64,000 nt of DNA from Sabellastarte sp. h YS-2021. Taxonomy: Eukaryota > Annelida > Polychaeta > Sabellida > Sabellidae. The notes below the pieces were generated by a model. That model had not been told where the DNA came from. It was given only the letters and a program-made list of their open reading frames with translations, and did not search any database. A program made the translations under genes and the position numbers. The first letter of the stretch is position 1. Every line of letters starts with the position of its first letter. This document shows, piece by piece, positions 11,808-24,235 of the stretch. The stretch spans positions 97,606,221 to 97,670,220 of the forward strand of contig OZ024931.1 in NCBI GenBank assembly GCA_964017235.1. The letters are read 5' to 3'.

Positions 11808-13273
11808 GCAATAGTTTTCAGGTTACAAGTGATCAAATCAACAGTGATAATCTCCAATTAGCTTTTACTCAGCTTTATACTGAGGTACAGGTCTGCAATT
11901 ATACTCTGTTATAGCTGAGCGAAAAGTAGGCGAATAACATATTTAAACCAAATACTGTAAATGAAATAGTTCTCAAGATACAACTGATTTACTCAACAGT
12001 GAGAACCTCAAAGTAGCTATTGCTCATCAATGCAATGAGCTACAGGTTTGAAACTTTACTATGTTATAGCTGTTCAAAAAGTAGCTGAATAATATATTTA
12101 AAGGAAATTCTCTAAGTGCAATAGTTTTTCAAGTTACAATTGATTTACTCAACACTAAAAACATGAAAGTAGCTACTGTTCATGTATGGAATGAGCTGCA
12201 GGTCTGCAACTTTACTATGTTATAGCTGGCCCAAAAATAGGTGAACAACACATTTAACCAAATACTGAAAATGTAATAGTTTCAAGTTATAACTCATTTA
12301 CTCAAAATGTGATAACCTGAAAGTAGCTATTGCTCAGCTATTCTATGAGCTATAGGTATAAAATTGCACTATATTATAACTGACTGAAAAGTAGATGCAT
12401 AATACATTTAAACAAAATACTGTAGATGTAATAGTTTTCACGTTACAACTGATTTACTCAACAGTGAGAACCTGGAAGTAGCTATTGTTAAGCTTTGCAA
12501 TTAGCTACATGTCTACAATCTTACTATGTTATACCTGACCCCAAAGTAGATTAATAACATATTTAAAGAAAATTCTCTAACTGCAATAGTTTTCAAGTTA
12601 CAAGCGATTCACACAACAGTTATAACCGGAAAATAGCTATTGCTCAGCTATGCAATGAACTACTGGTCTGCAATTCCACTATGTTATAGCTGACTGAAAA
12701 GTACATGAATAACATATTTAAACAAAATACTCTAAATGCAATAGTTTTCAAGTTACAACTCATTCACTCAACAGTGTGAACCTCAAAGCAGCTATTTCTC
12801 AGCTATGCTACGAGCTACAGGTCTGCAACTTTACCATGTTATACTTGACCCAAAAAGTACATGAACAACACATTTCAAGGAAATACTCTAAATGCAATAG
12901 TTTTCCAGTTAAAACTGATTTAAAACTGATTCTCAACACTGAGAACATGAAAGTAGCTATTGCTCAGCTATGTTATGAGCTACAGGTCTGCAATTGCAGT
13001 GTGTTATAGATGACTGAAAAGTAGTTGAATAACATATTTAAACAAAATACTGTAAAAACAATAGTTTTCAAGTTACAACTGATTTACTTAACAGTGACAA
13101 CCTCAAAGTAGTCATTACTCAGCTATGCAACAAGCTACATGTCTGAAATTTTACTATATTATAGCTGACCCAAAGTAGCTGAATAACATATTTATACAAA
13201 ATTCTCTAAATGCAATAGTTTTCAAGTTATAAGTGATTTTACTTAATATGGAAGGTACCGAAAAGTCAGAAAG
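11808..13273. repeat. Satellite C array (continuation of HINE-like copy 1)
   Basis: About nine more-diverged 155-bp units, directly continuing the monomer interrupted at 3,157. Ends mid-unit at 13,273 (..GAAAAGTCAGAAAG), where DIRS-4 begins. Short open frames here are satellite artefacts. Confidence 0.9.
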
Positions 13274-13979
13274 TTGCAAATTTAATAAGTAAATTAAATT
13301 TTTATAAGTTAATACCCTATCCAATGGACAATATGCTAAACCGGTCGGCGCAGACCGGCCCGCCAAACGCCAGAAAAAGACGTCCTGTGTTTCCACTGGC
13401 TGGCCGGTCCATAGTACTGTGCACTCCCCAGATGGCGCCTCATACTTCCTTCCTGTCTAGAAACCTGACGTCATAGCATCTTTTTCGTTGTCTAAACCTC
13501 TTTAGACCCCTAGTAAGCTGATAGCGGGGTCGGTTTATTGCGTTAATACATCCTATCCAATGGACAATATGCTGAATACCTACCGCTTGGTCGGCGGGTA
13601 AGTTACTAGGGACTTATGTGAACTCACAAGTAATAGCAAATTTTGTCAGGAGACCTATAGGCCCAGGCCTGGGTTGACTTTAAGGTCAGGAAACCCTGTA
13701 AGGCCATGGTCGGTTGCCAGCAGCCGGTTACCCGGGGCTATGCCGCCGTCGCCCCCCCCCCCTTTTGCAGACCTGCTCTGAGGTAGGGGAAGAGTTCAGT
13801 CCCAGAACGCAAATAAACCTCCCGAAGGAAGCACGCCACACTTAATTCTTATGTACATGAAGAACTGTTATACATATATACAAATCTCCTCAATCTAAGG
13901 GCCACTTGTGGATCTGCTGAGCAGCCACTACCAAGCCCAATTGGTAAAGCTCTGAATCAGCCCAAGCCACGCCCTTCAT

Positions 13980-14900
13980 ATAGAACTGTGTGAAGGTATT
14001 GTGACTTCAGTGGCAGGCTGACAAGATTGGATCTAAGGAGACTCCCGACTGGAAGACCTTAGAAGCAGCAAAGGCCCTGACATCATGGGCTTTAACCTGA
14101 TGTCAAGTGTGGGCCTCCTGGTCAGAGCTCATAACATAGGATCACAGTCTGCTTGATCCAAGAGGAGATAGTGGCAGGTGAGATGTCTTTTTGAAACCTT
14201 TCTTAAAGGAGACAAAACCCACCTCCTTATTCTGCCTGAGGTCCTGTCCAAATAGTAGCGCAACGCTATGACCGGACAGAGGGACCTGTCAGACTTGAGG
14301 GACCTATCCAGAGTTGGGGCCAGGGCTGTTATAACCCCTGGGGACACACTATCTGGACCCTTTTTGGCCAGCTGATTCTTGGAGAGAAAGCTGGGTGATG
14401 GGTACAGGGACACCTTTGACCAGTCGGATTGGTGTCTAATATTTCTGTTTTGCCAAGCATGTATCTCACTTCTACGCTTGCCCGACCCCAGGGTCAAGAG
14501 GAAAACTGTCTTGAAGGTCAAATGCTTCAAGGAGGCCTTTAATTGGTTCAAAATGAACCTTGTCAGCTGGTGCAAAAACCAGGAAGAGGTTCCAGGAGGG
14601 GATTCCCCTCCGGCCTTTGGGTTTGTCTCAGTGGAAACTATCCAGGAGACGAGTGAGATTTTCATCCTTAATGACATTGATGGGCAAATTTCCCAGACTA
14701 TCAGCAATGGCTGACCTGTAACCATCAATGGTGCTGGGCTGCAACTTCCTGTCCTGAAACAGGTACATAAGGAAGTCAGCAACTGACTTAACAGGGGGTG
14801 TCCGAAGTCCACTTGATGAATGATACATTACTTTGTAAAAATGGCCCACTTGCCTCATAGACTGATCTGATTGATCCCCTTTGAGGAGCCTCAATTCTTG
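13980..14900 (-). pseudogene. DIRS-4 tyrosine recombinase, degraded
   Basis: Open pieces at 14,628-14,894 (VADFLMYLFQDRKLQPSTID) and 14,129-14,812 (SGKRRSEIHAW, YYLDRT) match the recombinases of DIRS-2, -3 and -5. The frame changes near 14,520-14,640, where the linker between the N-terminal and catalytic domains is read in another frame, and stops follow after RYYLDRT. The HxxR region is near 14,090-14,100 (GGGCTTTAACCTGATG on plus, the VKAH box in reverse). Several breaks; no activity expected. Confidence 0.75.
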
Positions 14901-14949
14901 CTGCCACTGCCTCAGACAAGTCCTGCGCCTCGATTGCTGAGGCTCTAGG

Positions 14950-16201
14950 AGCCCTGCATGGAGATTAGGATTTGTCAGATTTCTGTGAGGGATCTGATCA
15001 AATGGCTGTGAACAGGTTGGGCAGATTGGGCAGGCTCAGTGGGATTTGGCTGGACATGGCCACTAGATCCTAAAACCAAGGCATGTTGGGCCACCCCGGA
15101 GCAATCAGAATGATTCTCTTACATGGGGAGTCTTGCAACTTCTCCACCACTTTGCCCAATATGGCTGATGGTGGGAAGGTGTATGCTTTCAGATCCTACC
15201 ATGGCCAACTGAGCGCATCCACTGCTGTGGCCAGGGGATCCGGTACCGGTGACACAAAACAGAGGCAACTTGTTGTTGAACCTCGTGGCAAATAAGTCTA
15301 TTTTGGGCCGGTGCCACCTGCTGCATGGAGTAGAAGACCTCTGGAAGGAGAAACTACTGTTTGGATGGTCTGGCCTAGCCTGGATAGCTTGTCTGCTACC
15401 ACATTCGGCCGGCCTGGAATGTGTCGTGCTTTAGAGTCACTTGTTTCCTGGTACACCAGGTCAAGATTCTCCATAGTAAGGCACAAAGTGGGCCCGACCT
15501 CATGCCTCCTTCCTTTATGTATGACACTGCTGTGGTGTTGTCGGTTGCTACAAGTACTATCTTGTTTGAGTAAAGGTCTTGGAACTCTTTAAAGCCAGAA
15601 AGACTGCTTTAAGTTCTAGATAGTTTATATGCAGCTTGCTTCCCGGAGGGGACCAGGTTGCTCTTGCAAAGTGCTCGTCTAAGTGAGCGCCCCACCCTTC
15701 TATTGATACGTCTGTAAATATTTGCAGAGCATGTTTTATTGGGTGTAATGGTTGGACTGTAAGGACATTGTCTTCCTTCAGCCATCATTGTAAATGGGGG
15801 TGCAAGGACCTGGGGATTGGGATCACCTTTTCAAGTGATTCTGGGACCCTCCAGTTGTGTTTGTGATGACACTGAATGGGTCTCATATGAAGTTGGCCTA
15901 GATGAACTTGCTTTTCTGTAGCTGTTAGTAAACCTATCAAGGACATGAATTCCTGGACCGGGCAAGCCGGTAGGGATAGCAGTTTCAGCATTTTATCTTG
16001 AAGGTTCTGCCACCGATCTGGAGTCAGCCGGACCCGATCAGATCTGAGGTCGAACTGGTAGCCTATAAAATTGAAGTCTTGTTTGGGACATTTGGTATTC
16101 TGACAAACATTTTCTGTCCCTCCGGACACTGGTCCGGTCTGGTGACAATGATCCAGGTTAACAGTCTCTCTGTTCTTATTGTGGTCCGGTGGGGCTGACA
16201 T
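14950..16201 (-). pseudogene. DIRS-4 RT connection/RNase H/methylase-like region, degraded
   Basis: The RT connection segment at 15,785-16,201 has FNFIGYQFDLRSDRV, MSLIGLLTATEKQVH and QLHMRPIQ. RNase H follows: WGAHL near 15,690, LELKAVFLA near 15,610, TDN..AVSYI near 15,540, and ARHIPGRPNVVADKLSR at 15,390-15,450, so all four acidic boxes can still be traced. A methylase-like tail (LFATRFNNKLPL) near 15,290 runs into frame breaks. The RT palm itself is missing, replaced near 16,200. Confidence 0.75.
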
Positions 16202-16609
16202 AACTTTTCACATTAATAGACTCTTTGCCCCGGGCCAGCAGCCTGCAAGGTGCAGCATTTACAGAGCAATTGTCATTTGTGAGATGTCTGACCCCTGGCC
16301 GGACATGATGACAAATTTTATTATCTCTCCAGTCAAGTCCAGCACCGATAACAGGTTGTTGAGAGGTGTGATAAGGGAAGGTTGCCTGGCAGTAGCTTGG
16401 GACACTGTCATATCACTGTCATATCACCAAGATCACTGACTGGTCTAAGAATTCTCTGTGACCAAATTTACCTTAGGCAACTCTGTCCGGTATCGGGACT
16501 CCATACCCGGTACTTTACTGTAACCAGTAATTCTCTGTAACCGACAAAAAACTGGCAGGCTGGGGTCACCAATGAATTTTGACAGCTACCGGCTTTTTTT
16601 TTTTTTATA

Positions 16610-16800
16610 TGTAACCAGTTGGGGTGAAGCACTGTACAGTAAGGACTGTGTAGCCAGCACCCTGTTAGTAGACTTTGTAACTGGTAGGTTGAAGTAAGTG
16701 TACAAGGCTGTGTAGCCAGTACCAGTCGGTACACTCTGTAACCAGTTGTTGAAGCAAGTGTACAAGGCTGTGTAGCCACTTGCTAAAGCAATTTTACAAC
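16610..16800. repeat. ~60-bp degenerate tandem repeat inside DIRS-4
   Basis: Three units share GTGTACAAGGCTGTGTAGCCAG and TGTAACCAGT/TGGTTGAAG. They lie in the gene-free half of DIRS-4. No coding meaning seen. Confidence 0.6.
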
Positions 16801-16934
16801 TATCTTGTGTGTTGAATTCAGCTTGCTGTAGGTTTCCTCCATTAATTAAAGTATTTATTTAATCGCACGTCTTATTTGTAGATTTGACAGTTGCTGGGAA
16901 AGCCCTTGTGAACTATTTTTAGAAACACTTGGTG

Positions 16935-17700
16935 TTCGGTGTGTCACCTGACCAGCCTGCTGGTCGGAAAGACGCGCGATTGGCTGATTGGAGCTCGTCA
17001 GTTATCGCGTTCTTTTGCGATAGTTAAACATGCAAATGCGCAGTATTCTGCTCATCCACAAACCCCACTACCGACAACGAAGGCCGGACCATGAGAGAGG
17101 GATTGGTATCACAGCAGATTGAAGTTGTGAAGAACGCAGTTCCGACCTTCCTGGTCGATAAAAGACACGTGACCAGCTTCGTGATTTGGTCGGAAGGACA
17201 CGCGATTGGCTAACTGGAGATGACGTCAGTATTCGCGTTCTTTGTGTGATGCTTTACCGGCAACTTTACAGTCCACAAAACCCCACTACCGACAACAAGG
17301 CCGGGTCTGCAAGGCAGGGACTGGAATCACAGTAGACGTGAGTTCTGAAAGAACGCACTTCCGACCTTCCTGGTCGGTGAAAACACGTGACCTGCTTCGT
17401 GATTGGTCGGAAGGACACGCGATTGGCTGGCTGGATATGACGTCAGAGGTCGCGTTTTTTTGAGCTGGCCGGTCGGCTGATGCTTAAAAGCAGAGAAGCC
17501 TGGACCAGTGCGCTCTGAAGATGAAAGTCCTGGTCGATGCCGGTCTGAAGTCAGTTGCTCAGCTGGCTGTGCACTCAAACCAGTGTCCTGGCCATCCACT
17601 GCCCTTATTACCGACACAAGTGCCGGATCCACAAGGGTGGGACTGAGAGTGATTAAAGATGAAGTTCCTTCTATGTAAATACTAGGTGAGGTCGGCTGAA
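16935..17700. promoter_or_regulatory. ~225-bp promoter-like tandem units in DIRS-4
   Basis: Three units, the last partial, each contain GGTCGGAA, ACGCGATTGGCT (an inverted CCAAT box) and CCCACTACCGACAAC. Two of them carry a perfect CRE (TGACGTCA near 17,222 and 17,438) and a CACGTGAC E-box (near 17,166 and 17,394). CRE copies also sit in both terminal repeats (about 13,470 and 18,370). The motifs are seen directly; promoter function for the minus-strand DIRS genes is inferred from their density and position upstream of the RT region. Confidence 0.45.
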
Positions 17701-18549
17701 TATGAGCTTGCCGGTCGACTAATGCTTTACAGCCAAGATGTCTGGACCAGTGAGCTCTGAAGAAATCTGAAGAATTCATCTTGCTTCTGATGAAAAAACA
17801 CTAAATACTCGAGCTAGGCTGGTGTGACTGATGCTATACAGCAGAGAAGTCCGTACCAGTGCGCTCTGAAGATGAAGAATGCATCTCTTGCTTGGGGAAT
17901 TCCTTCTTTACAGTGTTCAAAACTATGTAGACTGAAGTTTCCCGTGATTTCTATTTGTAGTACTAGAAAAGACGTTTCTATGGTGATTGTAGCTGGAAGG
18001 TTACAGCAGGTACATTCAAACAAAAAACACGGATAAAAATACCTTGTAAGTAGTATATCCATTATATTTCTTAATATTGTCGATCTGCCCCTAACAACAC
18101 AATTGTTGAATGGGAGGAAACTAGACAATGGCTGCCTTCATATTTCTCGTATATTACTGCCCTATCATCAACACTAACTTGAGTGAACTAGGGAGCGTTT
18201 CCAGCAGATTTCTTAACATATATCCGTGCTTGATATGTAGATTACCCTTCTACTCTAACATATTTGCAAATAAGGTTGAAAATCCGACATAATGCACACT
18301 TTTCCTTCAAACTCTGGAGATGTTGAAAAAACACGTCCGCACAGTACACGCGCCAAACGAAAAAGATGCTATGACGTCAGGTTGTCTACACAGGAAGGAA
18401 GTACGAGGCGCCATCTGGGGAGTGCACAGTACTATGGACCGGCCAGCCAGTGGAAACACAGGACGTCTTTTTCTGGCGTTTGGCGGGCCGGTCTGCGCCG
18501 ACCGGTTTAGCATATTGTCCATTGGATAGAATGTATTAACGCAATAAAA

Positions 18550-18665
18550 TAGCTATTACTCACTTAGCTATTAGGATAGACACCCAAGTTACTCACCATG
18601 TTGTAGCTATGGAAAAAGTAGCTGAATAACATATTTTAACAAAATGCTCTAAATATGAAAATTTT
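18550..18665. repeat. Satellite C remainder after DIRS-4
   Basis: Resumes the satellite-C variant unit (TAGCTATTACTCACTTAGC, CACCCAAGTTACTCACCAT) at the base where it broke at 13,273 and ends where an ACTAGAGG element begins. Confidence 0.85.
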
Positions 18666-19169
18666 AACTAGAGGATCGCTCGCAAAAGAAAGATAATGTT
18701 TTTGCATAGCAAAAACAAAGCGTCCCGAAAAGGATATAAAGGTGAGTGCTAAAGTATTAAGAAAATGCTTCGTTTCTAGCCTTATACTGTTGTGGCAACC
18801 AAAGTCAGCGCAGTCTGCTCTATCTAGCATGGTTTTCAAGATATAAGCATTTTTGTGTTTTGCAAAAAATAAAAAAATTAAAAATGTCCGCTATATTTGG
18901 CGAGACAAAAATATTTTGAAAATTGGCATGGCTACTCTGCAGAGATACCCAGCAGGTCAAAAATTTTGTTGAGTTCGCTCCATATAGCACGGTTTTCGAG
19001 ATATAAGCATTTTTGTGTTTTGCAAAAACTTTGAAAATTCAAAATGGCCACCATTTTTGGGGAGACAAAAATTTTTGTCAAGACCACTACCGCGGTGTGT
19101 ATCTCCCGCCGAGCATTAAAGCAGAAGAAATAGCTTTTCCGAGATATTCACAATTTTTCATTTTCGTGT

Positions 19170-22100
19170 GTGAAAGCTCTTCCAAAAGTAGGTGAATGAG
19201 TTATTTGAGAAAAATTGGCTATCTACAATACTATTAAGAGATAATTCACATTTACTCATTTTGAGTAGGTGAATAATTATCTATGGGTCTGAAACTTCAC
19301 CAAGTGAAAGCTCTCCCAAAAGTAGGTGAATGAGTTATTTGAGAAAAATTGGCTATCTGCAATACTTATAGAGATAATTCGCATTTACTCATTTTGAGTA
19401 GGTGAGTAATTAGCTATGGGTCTGAAACTTCACCATGTGAAAGCTCTCCCACAAGTAGATGAATGAGTATTTGATAAAAATTGGGTATCCGCAATACTTT
19501 TACAGATAATTACCATTTACTCATTTTGAGTAGGTGAATAAATAGCTATGGGTCTGAAACTTCACAGAGTGAAAGCTCTCCCAAAAGTAGGTGAATGATT
19601 AATTTGAGAAAAATTGGCTATCTGCAATACTTTTAGAGATAATTCGCATTTACTCATTTTGAGTAGGTGAGTAATTAGCTATGGGTCTGAAACTTCACCA
19701 AGTGAAAGCTCTCCCCAAAGTAGCTGAATGAGTTATTTGAGAAAAATTGGCTATCTGCAATACTTTTAGAGATAATTCGCATTTACTCATTTTGAGTAGG
19801 TGAGTAATTAGCTATGGGTCTGAAACTTCACCGAGTGAAAGCTCTCCCAAAAGTAGATGAATGAGTTATTTGAGAAAAATTGGCTATCTGCAATACTTTT
19901 AGAGATAATTCACATTTACTCATTTTGAGTAGGTGAGTAATTAGCTATGGGTCTGAAACTTCACCGAGTGAAAGCTCTGCCAAAAGTAGGTGAATGAGTT
20001 ATTGAGAAAAATTGGCTATCTGCAATACTTTTAGAGATAATTCGCATTTACTCATTTTGAGTAGGTGAGTAATTAACTATGGGTCTGAAACTTCACAGAG
20101 AAAGCTCTCCCAAAAGTAGGTGAATGAGTTATTTGAGAAAAATTGGCTATCTGCAATACTTTTAGAGATAATTCGCATTTACTCATTTTGAGTAGGCGAG
20201 TAATTAGCTATGGGTCTGAAACTTCACCAAGTGAAAGCCCTCCCAAAAGTAGGTGAATGAGTTATTTGAGAAAAATTGGCTATCTGCAATACTTTTAGAG
20301 ATAATTCGCATTTACTCATTTTGAGTAGGTGAGTAATTAGCTATGGGTCTGAAACTTCACCAAGTGAAAGCTCTCCCAAAAGTAGCTGAATGAGTTATTT
20401 GAGAAAAATTGGCTATCTGCAATACTTTTAGAGATAATTCGCATTTACTCATTTTGAGTAGGTGAGTAATTAGCTATGGGTCTGAAACTTCACCAAGTGA
20501 AAGCTCTCCCAAAAGTAGGTGAATGATTTATTTGAGAAAAATTGGCTATCTGCAATACTTTTAGAGATAATTCGCATTTACTCATTTTGAGTAGGTGAGT
20601 AATTAGCTATGGGTCTGAAACTTCACAGAGTGAAAGCTCTCCCAAAAGTAGGTGAATGAGTTATTTGAGAAAAATTGGCTATCTGCAATACTTTTAGAGA
20701 TAATTCGCATTTACTCATTTTGAGTAGTTGAGTAATTAGCTATGGGTCTGAAACTTCACAGAGTGAAAGCTCTCCCAAAAGTAGGTGAATGAGTTATTTG
20801 AGAAAAATTGGCTATCTGCAATACTTTTAGAGATAATTCGCATTTACTCATTTTGAGTAGGTGAGTAATTAGCTATGGGTCTGAAACTTCACCAAGTGAA
20901 AGCTCTCCCAAAAGTAGGTGAATGATTAATTTGAGAAAAATTGGCTATCTGCAATACTTTTAGAGATAATTCGCATTTACTCATTTTGAGTGGGTGAGTA
21001 ATTAGCTATGGGTCTGAAACTTCACCAAGTGAAAGCTCTGCCAAAAGTAGGTGAATGAGTTATTTGAGAAAAATTGGCTATCTGCAATACTTTTAGAGAT
21101 AATTCGCATTTACTCATTTTGAGTAGGTGAGTAATTAGCTATGGGTCTGAAACTTCACAGAGTGAAAGCTCTCCCAAAAGTAGCTGAATGAGTTATTTGA
21201 GAAAAATTGGCTATCTGCAATACTTTTAGAGATAATTCGCATTTACTCATTTTGAGTAGGTGAGTAATTAGCTATGGGTCTGAAACTTCACCAAGTGAAA
21301 GCTCTCCCAAAAGTAGGTGAATGATTAATTTGAGAAAAATTGGCTATCTGCAATACTTTTAGAGATAATTCGCATTTACTCATTTTGAGTAGGTGAGTAA
21401 TTAGCTATGGGTCTGAAACTTCATCGAGTGAAAGCTCTCCCAAAAGTAGGTGAATGAGTTATTTGAGAAAAATTGGCTATCTGCAATACTTTTAGAGATA
21501 ATTCGTATTTACTCATTTTGAGTAGGTGAGTAATTAGCTATGTGTCTGAAACTTCACCAAGTGAAAGCTCTCCCAAAAGTAGGTGAATGATTTATTTCAG
21601 AAAAATTGGCTATCTGCAATACTTTTAGAGATAATTCGCATTTACTCATTTTGAGTAGGTGAGTAATTAGCTATGGGTCTGAAACTTCACCAAGTGAAAG
21701 CTCTCCCCAAAGTAGCTGAATGAGTTATTTGAGAAAAATTGGCTATCTGCAATACTTTTAGAGATAATTCGCATTTACTCATTTTGAGTAGGTGAGTAAT
21801 TAGCTATGGGTCTGAAACTTCACCGAGTGAAAGCTCTCCCAAAAGTAGATGAATGAGTTATTTGAGAAAAATTGGCTATCTGCAATACTTTTAGAGATAA
21901 TTCACATTTACTCATTTTGAGTAGGTGAGTAATTAGCTATGGGTCTGAAACTTCACCAAGTGAAAGCTCTGCCAAAAGTAGGTGAATGAGTTATTGAGAA
22001 AAATTGGCTATCTGCAATACTTTTAGAGATAATTCGCATTTACTCATTTTGAGTAGGTGAGTAATTAACTATGGGTCTGAAACTTCACAGAGAAAGCTCT

Positions 22101-24235
22101 CCCAAAAGTAGGTGAATGAGTTATTTGAGAAAAATTGGCTATCTGCAATACTTTTAGAGATAATTCGCATTTACTCATTTTGAGTAGGCGAGTAATTAGC
22201 TATGGGTCTGAAACTTCACCAAGTGAAAGCCCTCCCAAAAGTAGGTGAATGAGTTATTTGAGAAAAATTGGCTATCTGCAATACTTTTAGAGATAATTCG
22301 CATTTACTCATTTTGAGTAGGTGAGTAATTAGCTATGGGTCTGAAACTTCACCAAGTGAAAGCTCTCCCAAAAGTAGGTGAATGAGTTATTTGAGAAAAA
22401 TTGGCTATCTGCAATACTTTTAGAGATAATTCGCATTTACTCATTTTGAGTAGGTGAGTAATTAGCTATGGGTCTGAAACTTCACCAAGTGAAAGCTCTC
22501 CCAAAAGTAGGTGAATGATTTATTTGAGAAAAATTGGCTATCTGCAATACTTTTAGAGATAATTCGCATTTACTCATTTTGAGTAGGTGAGTAATTAGCT
22601 ATGGGTCTGAAACTTCACAGAGTGAAAGCTCTCCCAAAAGTAGGTGAATGAGTTATTTGAGAAAAATTGGCTATCTGCAATACTTTTAGAGATAATTCGC
22701 ATTTACTCATTTTGAGTAGTTGAGTAATTAGCTATGGGTCTGAAACTTCACAGAGTGAAAGCTCTCCCAAAAGTAGGTGAATGAGTTATTTGAGAAAAAT
22801 TGGCTATCTGCAATACTTTTAGAGATAATTCGCATTTACTCATTTTGAGTAGGTGAGTAATTAGCTATGGGTCTGAAACTTCACCAAGTGAAAGCTCTCC
22901 CAAAAGTAGGTGAATGATTAATTTGAGAAAAATTGGCTATCTGCAATACTTTTAGAGATAATTCGCATTTACTCATTTTGAGTGGGTGAGTAATTAGCTA
23001 TGGGTCTGAAACTTCACCAAGTGAAAGCTCTGCCAAAAGTAGGTGAATGAGTTATTTGAGAAAAATTGGCTATCTGCAATACTTTTAGAGATAATTCGCA
23101 TTTACTCATTTTGAGTAGGTGAGTAATTAGCTATGGGTCTGAAACTTCACAGAGTGAAAGCTCTCCCAAAAGTAGCTGAATGAGTTATTTGAGAAAAATT
23201 GGCTATCTGCAATACTTTTAGAGATAATTCGCATTTACTCATTTTGAGTAGGTGAGTAATTAGCTATGGGTCTGAAACTTCACCAAGTGAAAGCTCTCCC
23301 AAAAGTAGGTGAATGATTAATTTGAGAAAAATTGGCTATCTGCAATACTTTTAGAGATAATTCGCATTTACTCATTTTGAGTAGGTGAGTAATTAGCTAT
23401 GGGTCTGAAACTTCATCGAGTGAAAGCTCTCCCAAAAGTAGGTGAATGAGTTATTTGAGAAAAAATGGCTATCTGCAATACTTTTAGAGATAATTCGTAT
23501 TTACTCATTTTGAGTAGGTGAGTAATTAGCTATGTGTCTGAAACTTCACCAAGTGAAAGCTCTCCCAAAAGTAGGTGAATGATTTATTTCAGAAAAATTG
23601 GCTATCTGCAATAATTTTAGAGATAATTCGCATTTACTCATTTTGAGTAGGTGAGTAATTAGCTATGGGTCTGAAACTTCACCATGTGAAAGCTCTCCCA
23701 AAAGTAGATGAATGAGTTATTTGATAAAAATTGGGTATCTGCAATACTTTTACAGATAATTAGCATTTACTCATTTTGAGTAGGTAAATAATTAGCTATG
23801 GGTCTGAAACTTCACCATGTGAAAGCTCTTCCAAAAGTAGACAAAGGAGTTATTTGAGAAAAATTGGCTATCTGCAATACTTTTAAGAGATAATTCGCAT
23901 TTACTCATTTTGAGTAGGTGAGTAATCATCTACGGGTCTGAAACTTCCCCATGTGAAAGCTCTCCCAAAAGTACATGAATGAGTTATTTGATAAAAATTG
24001 GGTATCCGCAATAGTTTTTGAGATAATTAGCATTTACTCATTTTGAGTAGGTGAGTAATTAGCTACGGGTCTGAAACTTCACCAAGTGAAAGCTCTTCCA
24101 AAAGTAGGTGAATGAGTTATTTGAGAAAAATTGGCCATCTGCAATACTTTTAGAGGTAATTCGCATTTACTCTTTTTGAGTAGGTGAGCAATTAGCTATG
24201 GGTCTGAAACTTCACCAAGTGAAAGCTCTTTGGGA
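19170..24235. repeat. Satellite A array, 133-bp monomer, ~38 copies, with higher-order repeat
   Basis: Monomer theme: AGTAGGTGAATGAGTTATTT, GGCTATCTGCAATACTTTTA, ATTCGCATTTACTCATTTTG, AGCTATGGGTCTGAAACTTC and GTGAAAGCTCTCCC. A 15-monomer block (about 19,700-21,690) is repeated almost base for base at +1,992 (21,692-23,680). Shared private variants occur at 19,711/21,703 (CTCCCCAAAG), 20,991/22,983 (TGGGTGAG) and 21,501/23,493 (ATTCGTAT). Flanking monomers at both array edges are more diverged, as expected for unequal exchange in the centre. Confidence 0.95.

Larger units (their letters stand above)
13274..18549 (-). mobile_element. DIRS retrotransposon DIRS-4, GC-richer subfamily, complete ends
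   Basis: Begins TTGCAAATTTAATAAG and ends GCAATAAAA. Flanks ..CAGAAAG and TAGCTATTACTCAC join into an intact satellite-C unit with no duplication. Terminal inverted repeats of roughly 170-200 bp pair 13,310-13,490 with 18,355-18,530 (CCAATGGACAATATGCT; GACCGGCCCGCCAAACGCC; complementary on the right). A copy of the right tip recurs inverted at about 13,535-13,580. The minus strand carries degraded recombinase (13,980-14,900), methylase-like/RNase H (14,950-15,780) and RT (15,785-16,200); no Gag is recognisable. GC content is visibly higher than the surrounding satellites. Confidence 0.88.
2975..18665. mobile_element. HINE-like tandem-repeat element copy 1, split by DIRS-2 and DIRS-4
   Basis: The start near 2,975 matches the ends at 3,896 and 49,090: ACAAG, an imperfect GTGCCCGTGAAC hairpin, then GTCAGCTGAC (3,006-3,015). 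Element sequence runs to 3,157 and resumes at 11,808 as a 155-bp satellite (type C) to 13,273, then again at 18,550-18,665, where an ACTAGAGG element begins. The two gaps are DIRS-2 and DIRS-4; closing them rebuilds one continuous array. No coding capacity of its own is seen. Non-autonomous Helentron/HINE ancestry is inferred from the subterminal palindromes, the hairpin and the internal tandem repeats. Confidence 0.6.

Noticed and set aside
17242-17779. Possible Gag ORFs at the right end of DIRS-4
   Set aside because: No Cys/His cluster or similarity to the DIRS-2 or DIRS-3 Gag; the frames follow the promoter-like tandem units.
19170-24235. CRISPR-like regular repeats
   Set aside because: The repeats are head-to-tail 133-bp monomers without spacers of unrelated sequence, and no cas-type genes are present; this is satellite DNA.
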